Below are positions 5,497-6,113 of a stretch of 6,113 bases of DNA, one piece after another. Every line of letters begins with the position of its first letter. Within the stretch, counting starts at the first letter, position 1. The stretch is taken from positions 1 through 6,113 of the forward strand of contig JAISSL010000153.1 in NCBI GenBank assembly GCA_031273145.1, in the 5' to 3' direction. The translations under genes and the position numbers were made by a program. Below the pieces are notes generated by a model, which searched no databases, was not told where the DNA came from, and saw only the letters and a program-made list of their open reading frames with translations. The stretch comes from Zoogloeaceae bacterium. Its GTDB lineage: Bacteria; Pseudomonadota; Gammaproteobacteria; Burkholderiales; Rhodocyclaceae.

Positions 5497-5718
5497 TCAG
5501 GCGGACTTGCCCGCGCGCAACGCGCCAAACTTCTGGTTGAACTTCTCGACCCGTCCGGCCGTATCCACAATCTTTTGCTTGCCGGTGTAGAACGGGTGAC
5601 AGGAAGAGCAGACTTCCACATGCAGCGCCTTGTTCATCGTGGAACGGGTCGTAAACGCGTTGCCACAGGAGCAGGTCACCTGGATTTCTGCGTAATCGGG
5701 ATGGATGCCTTCTTTCAT
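5497..5718 (-). CDS. rpmE: 50S ribosomal protein L31, zinc-binding type
   Basis: This 73-residue protein is ribosomal protein L31 of the large subunit, located at the subunit interface near the central protuberance. MKEGIHPDY at the N terminus and [13 protein letters not shown] (37-49) followed by [10 protein letters not shown] (51-60) are hallmark L31 sequences. Four cysteines in two CxC/CxxC pairs (Cys16, Cys18, Cys37, Cys40) mark it as the zinc-binding (C+) form rather than the zinc-free RpmE2 form. Length is normal for the family. The ATG at 5718 follows a good Shine-Dalgarno (GAAGGAAG), and the longer in-frame extension upstream to 5886 has no family resemblance. The gene is followed by a clear terminator and is divergent from dusB. 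No Zur-type operator was recognised. Confidence 0.97.
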   Translation of the reverse strand: MKEGIHPDYAEIQVTCSCGNAFTTRSTMNKALHVEVCSSCHPFYTGKQKIVDTAGRVEKFNQKFGALRAGKSA

Positions 5719-5859
5719 GGTACTTCCTTCAGATAAAATGTCGACCGGCGATTTTGGCAGGTCTGGGAGGGCTTGGAAAAACGTGGGATTTTGCCGCAAA
5801 AAAACAAAAAACGCAATGTCCTGCCCCGCATGAGTTGTATCAGTCAGTGGTAGACATGT

Positions 5860-5871
5860 CGTCTGCAAGAC
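5860..5871. repeat. Third copy of the CGTCTGCAAGAC core, inverted
   Basis: The 12-bp sequence CGTCTGCAAGAC is identical to the reverse complement of the core of the repeat at 774-791. Four of the 18 aligned positions differ at the edges. Here it lacks the GC-rich flanking arms seen at 768-801. It lies in the rpmE-dusB intergenic region. Confidence 0.35.
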
Positions 5872-5926
5872 AGTTGCCACCCGCAAGACCCGGAGGACAG
5901 TTTTTTAAAAAAACATCACGCTTTGC

Positions 5927-5957
5927 AAGACACATCCTGTGTTGCACAGAGTACAAT
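5927..5957 (+). promoter_or_regulatory. Weak candidate promoter for dusB
   Basis: A -10-like TACAAT (5952-5957, five of six consensus bases) lies 19 bp after AAGACA (5927-5932), which matches the -35 consensus at four of six positions. The A/T tract TTTTTTAAAAAAA (5901-5913) just upstream could act as an UP-type or bent-DNA element. The spacing is longer than the usual 17 bp, so this is only a candidate. The predicted leader would be about 40 nt. Confidence 0.3.
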
Positions 5958-6003
5958 CTCTCCCCCTCGGTTTTCCTTTCACGGTTCATCGTTCCTTTAT
6001 CCA

Positions 6004-6113
6004 ATGCGGTTTTGCGGCTTTTCCCTGCGTAACAATCTCTTTCTCGCCCCCATGGCAGGCGTGACCGACCGTCCGTTTCGCCAGTTGGCGAAGCGTCTGG
6101 GCGCGGGTCTGGC
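6004..6113 (+). CDS. dusB: DusB-like tRNA-dihydrouridine synthase, N-terminal fragment
   Basis: Only the first 36 codons are in the window; the gene continues past the right edge. Residues 11-35 contain LFLAPMAGVTDRPFRQL and KRLGAG. The APMAGVTD segment is the FMN-binding first beta-strand motif of tRNA-dihydrouridine synthases, and the whole opening fits the DusB subgroup closely. These FMN enzymes reduce specific D-loop uridines of tRNA with NADPH. The ATG at 6004 gives the usual short lead-in before the first strand, although no clear Shine-Dalgarno precedes it. In many proteobacteria dusB is followed by fis; whether that holds here lies outside the window. The assignment to DusB over DusA or DusC rests on a short stretch. 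Confidence 0.88.
   Translation, partial: MRFCGFSLRNNLFLAPMAGVTDRPFRQLAKRLGAGL

Noticed and set aside
5788..5816. Candidate rpmE promoter on the minus strand (TTGCGT, 17 bp, CAAAAT)
   Set aside because: Only three of six and four of six consensus bases match in an A/T-rich tract, which is too weak to annotate.
5719..5886. In-frame N-terminal extension of rpmE
   Set aside because: L31 has a standard length of about 70 residues starting at MKEGIHP. A strong ribosome-binding site sits directly before that ATG.

Overview
The window looks like a chromosomal segment from a betaproteobacterium. It is moderately GC-rich, densely coding, and has conserved housekeeping genes at both ends. On the left is the 5' part of a tRNA-Asn(GUU) gene on the minus strand. 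On the right are rpmE (ribosomal protein L31, minus strand) and the first 36 codons of a dusB-like tRNA-dihydrouridine synthase (plus strand). The taxon is inferred from general protein character only. Nothing in the window fixes the genus.

Layout, left to right: tRNA-Asn with its own promoter (1-109, minus). Then a promoter and a 113-aa DUF1640-type coiled-coil membrane protein (161-568, plus). Then a 359-nt stretch without a convincing gene but with a pair of palindromic repeats (569-927). Then four tightly packed minus-strand genes (928-3726). Then an ArnT/GT39-like polytopic glycosyltransferase (3796-5427, minus). Then a rho-independent terminator and rpmE (5433-5718, minus). Last, a 285-nt divergent intergenic region and the start of dusB.

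The part most worth a second look is the four-gene minus-strand operon. In transcription order it encodes a 360-aa protein with a C-terminal AbiEii-like nucleotidyltransferase domain and an unrecognised N-terminal half, an unrecognised 111-aa protein, a 264-aa DUF6036-like nucleotidyltransferase, and a 202-aa zeta-toxin-like P-loop kinase. Each junction overlaps by exactly 8 nt (ATGGATAA, ATGCCTGA, ATGTTTAA), so translation of the four is very probably coupled. The families suggest a toxin-antitoxin or defence module that combines two nucleotidyltransferase folds with a zeta-like kinase. That role is inferred from the families and the layout and is not shown by the sequence.

The first gene of the operon has an odd start. 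A strong GGAGG ribosome-binding site precedes an ATG at 3768, but an in-frame TAG ends that reading after 10 codons. The long ORF then reopens at an ATG only 9 nt after the TAG, with no Shine-Dalgarno of its own. This is either a nonsense mutation or a leader-peptide/reinitiation arrangement. The glycosyltransferase lies 27 nt upstream of the GGAGG-linked ATG (3768), and no promoter was seen between them, so the operon may be read from the glycosyltransferase transcript or from a promoter inside that gene.
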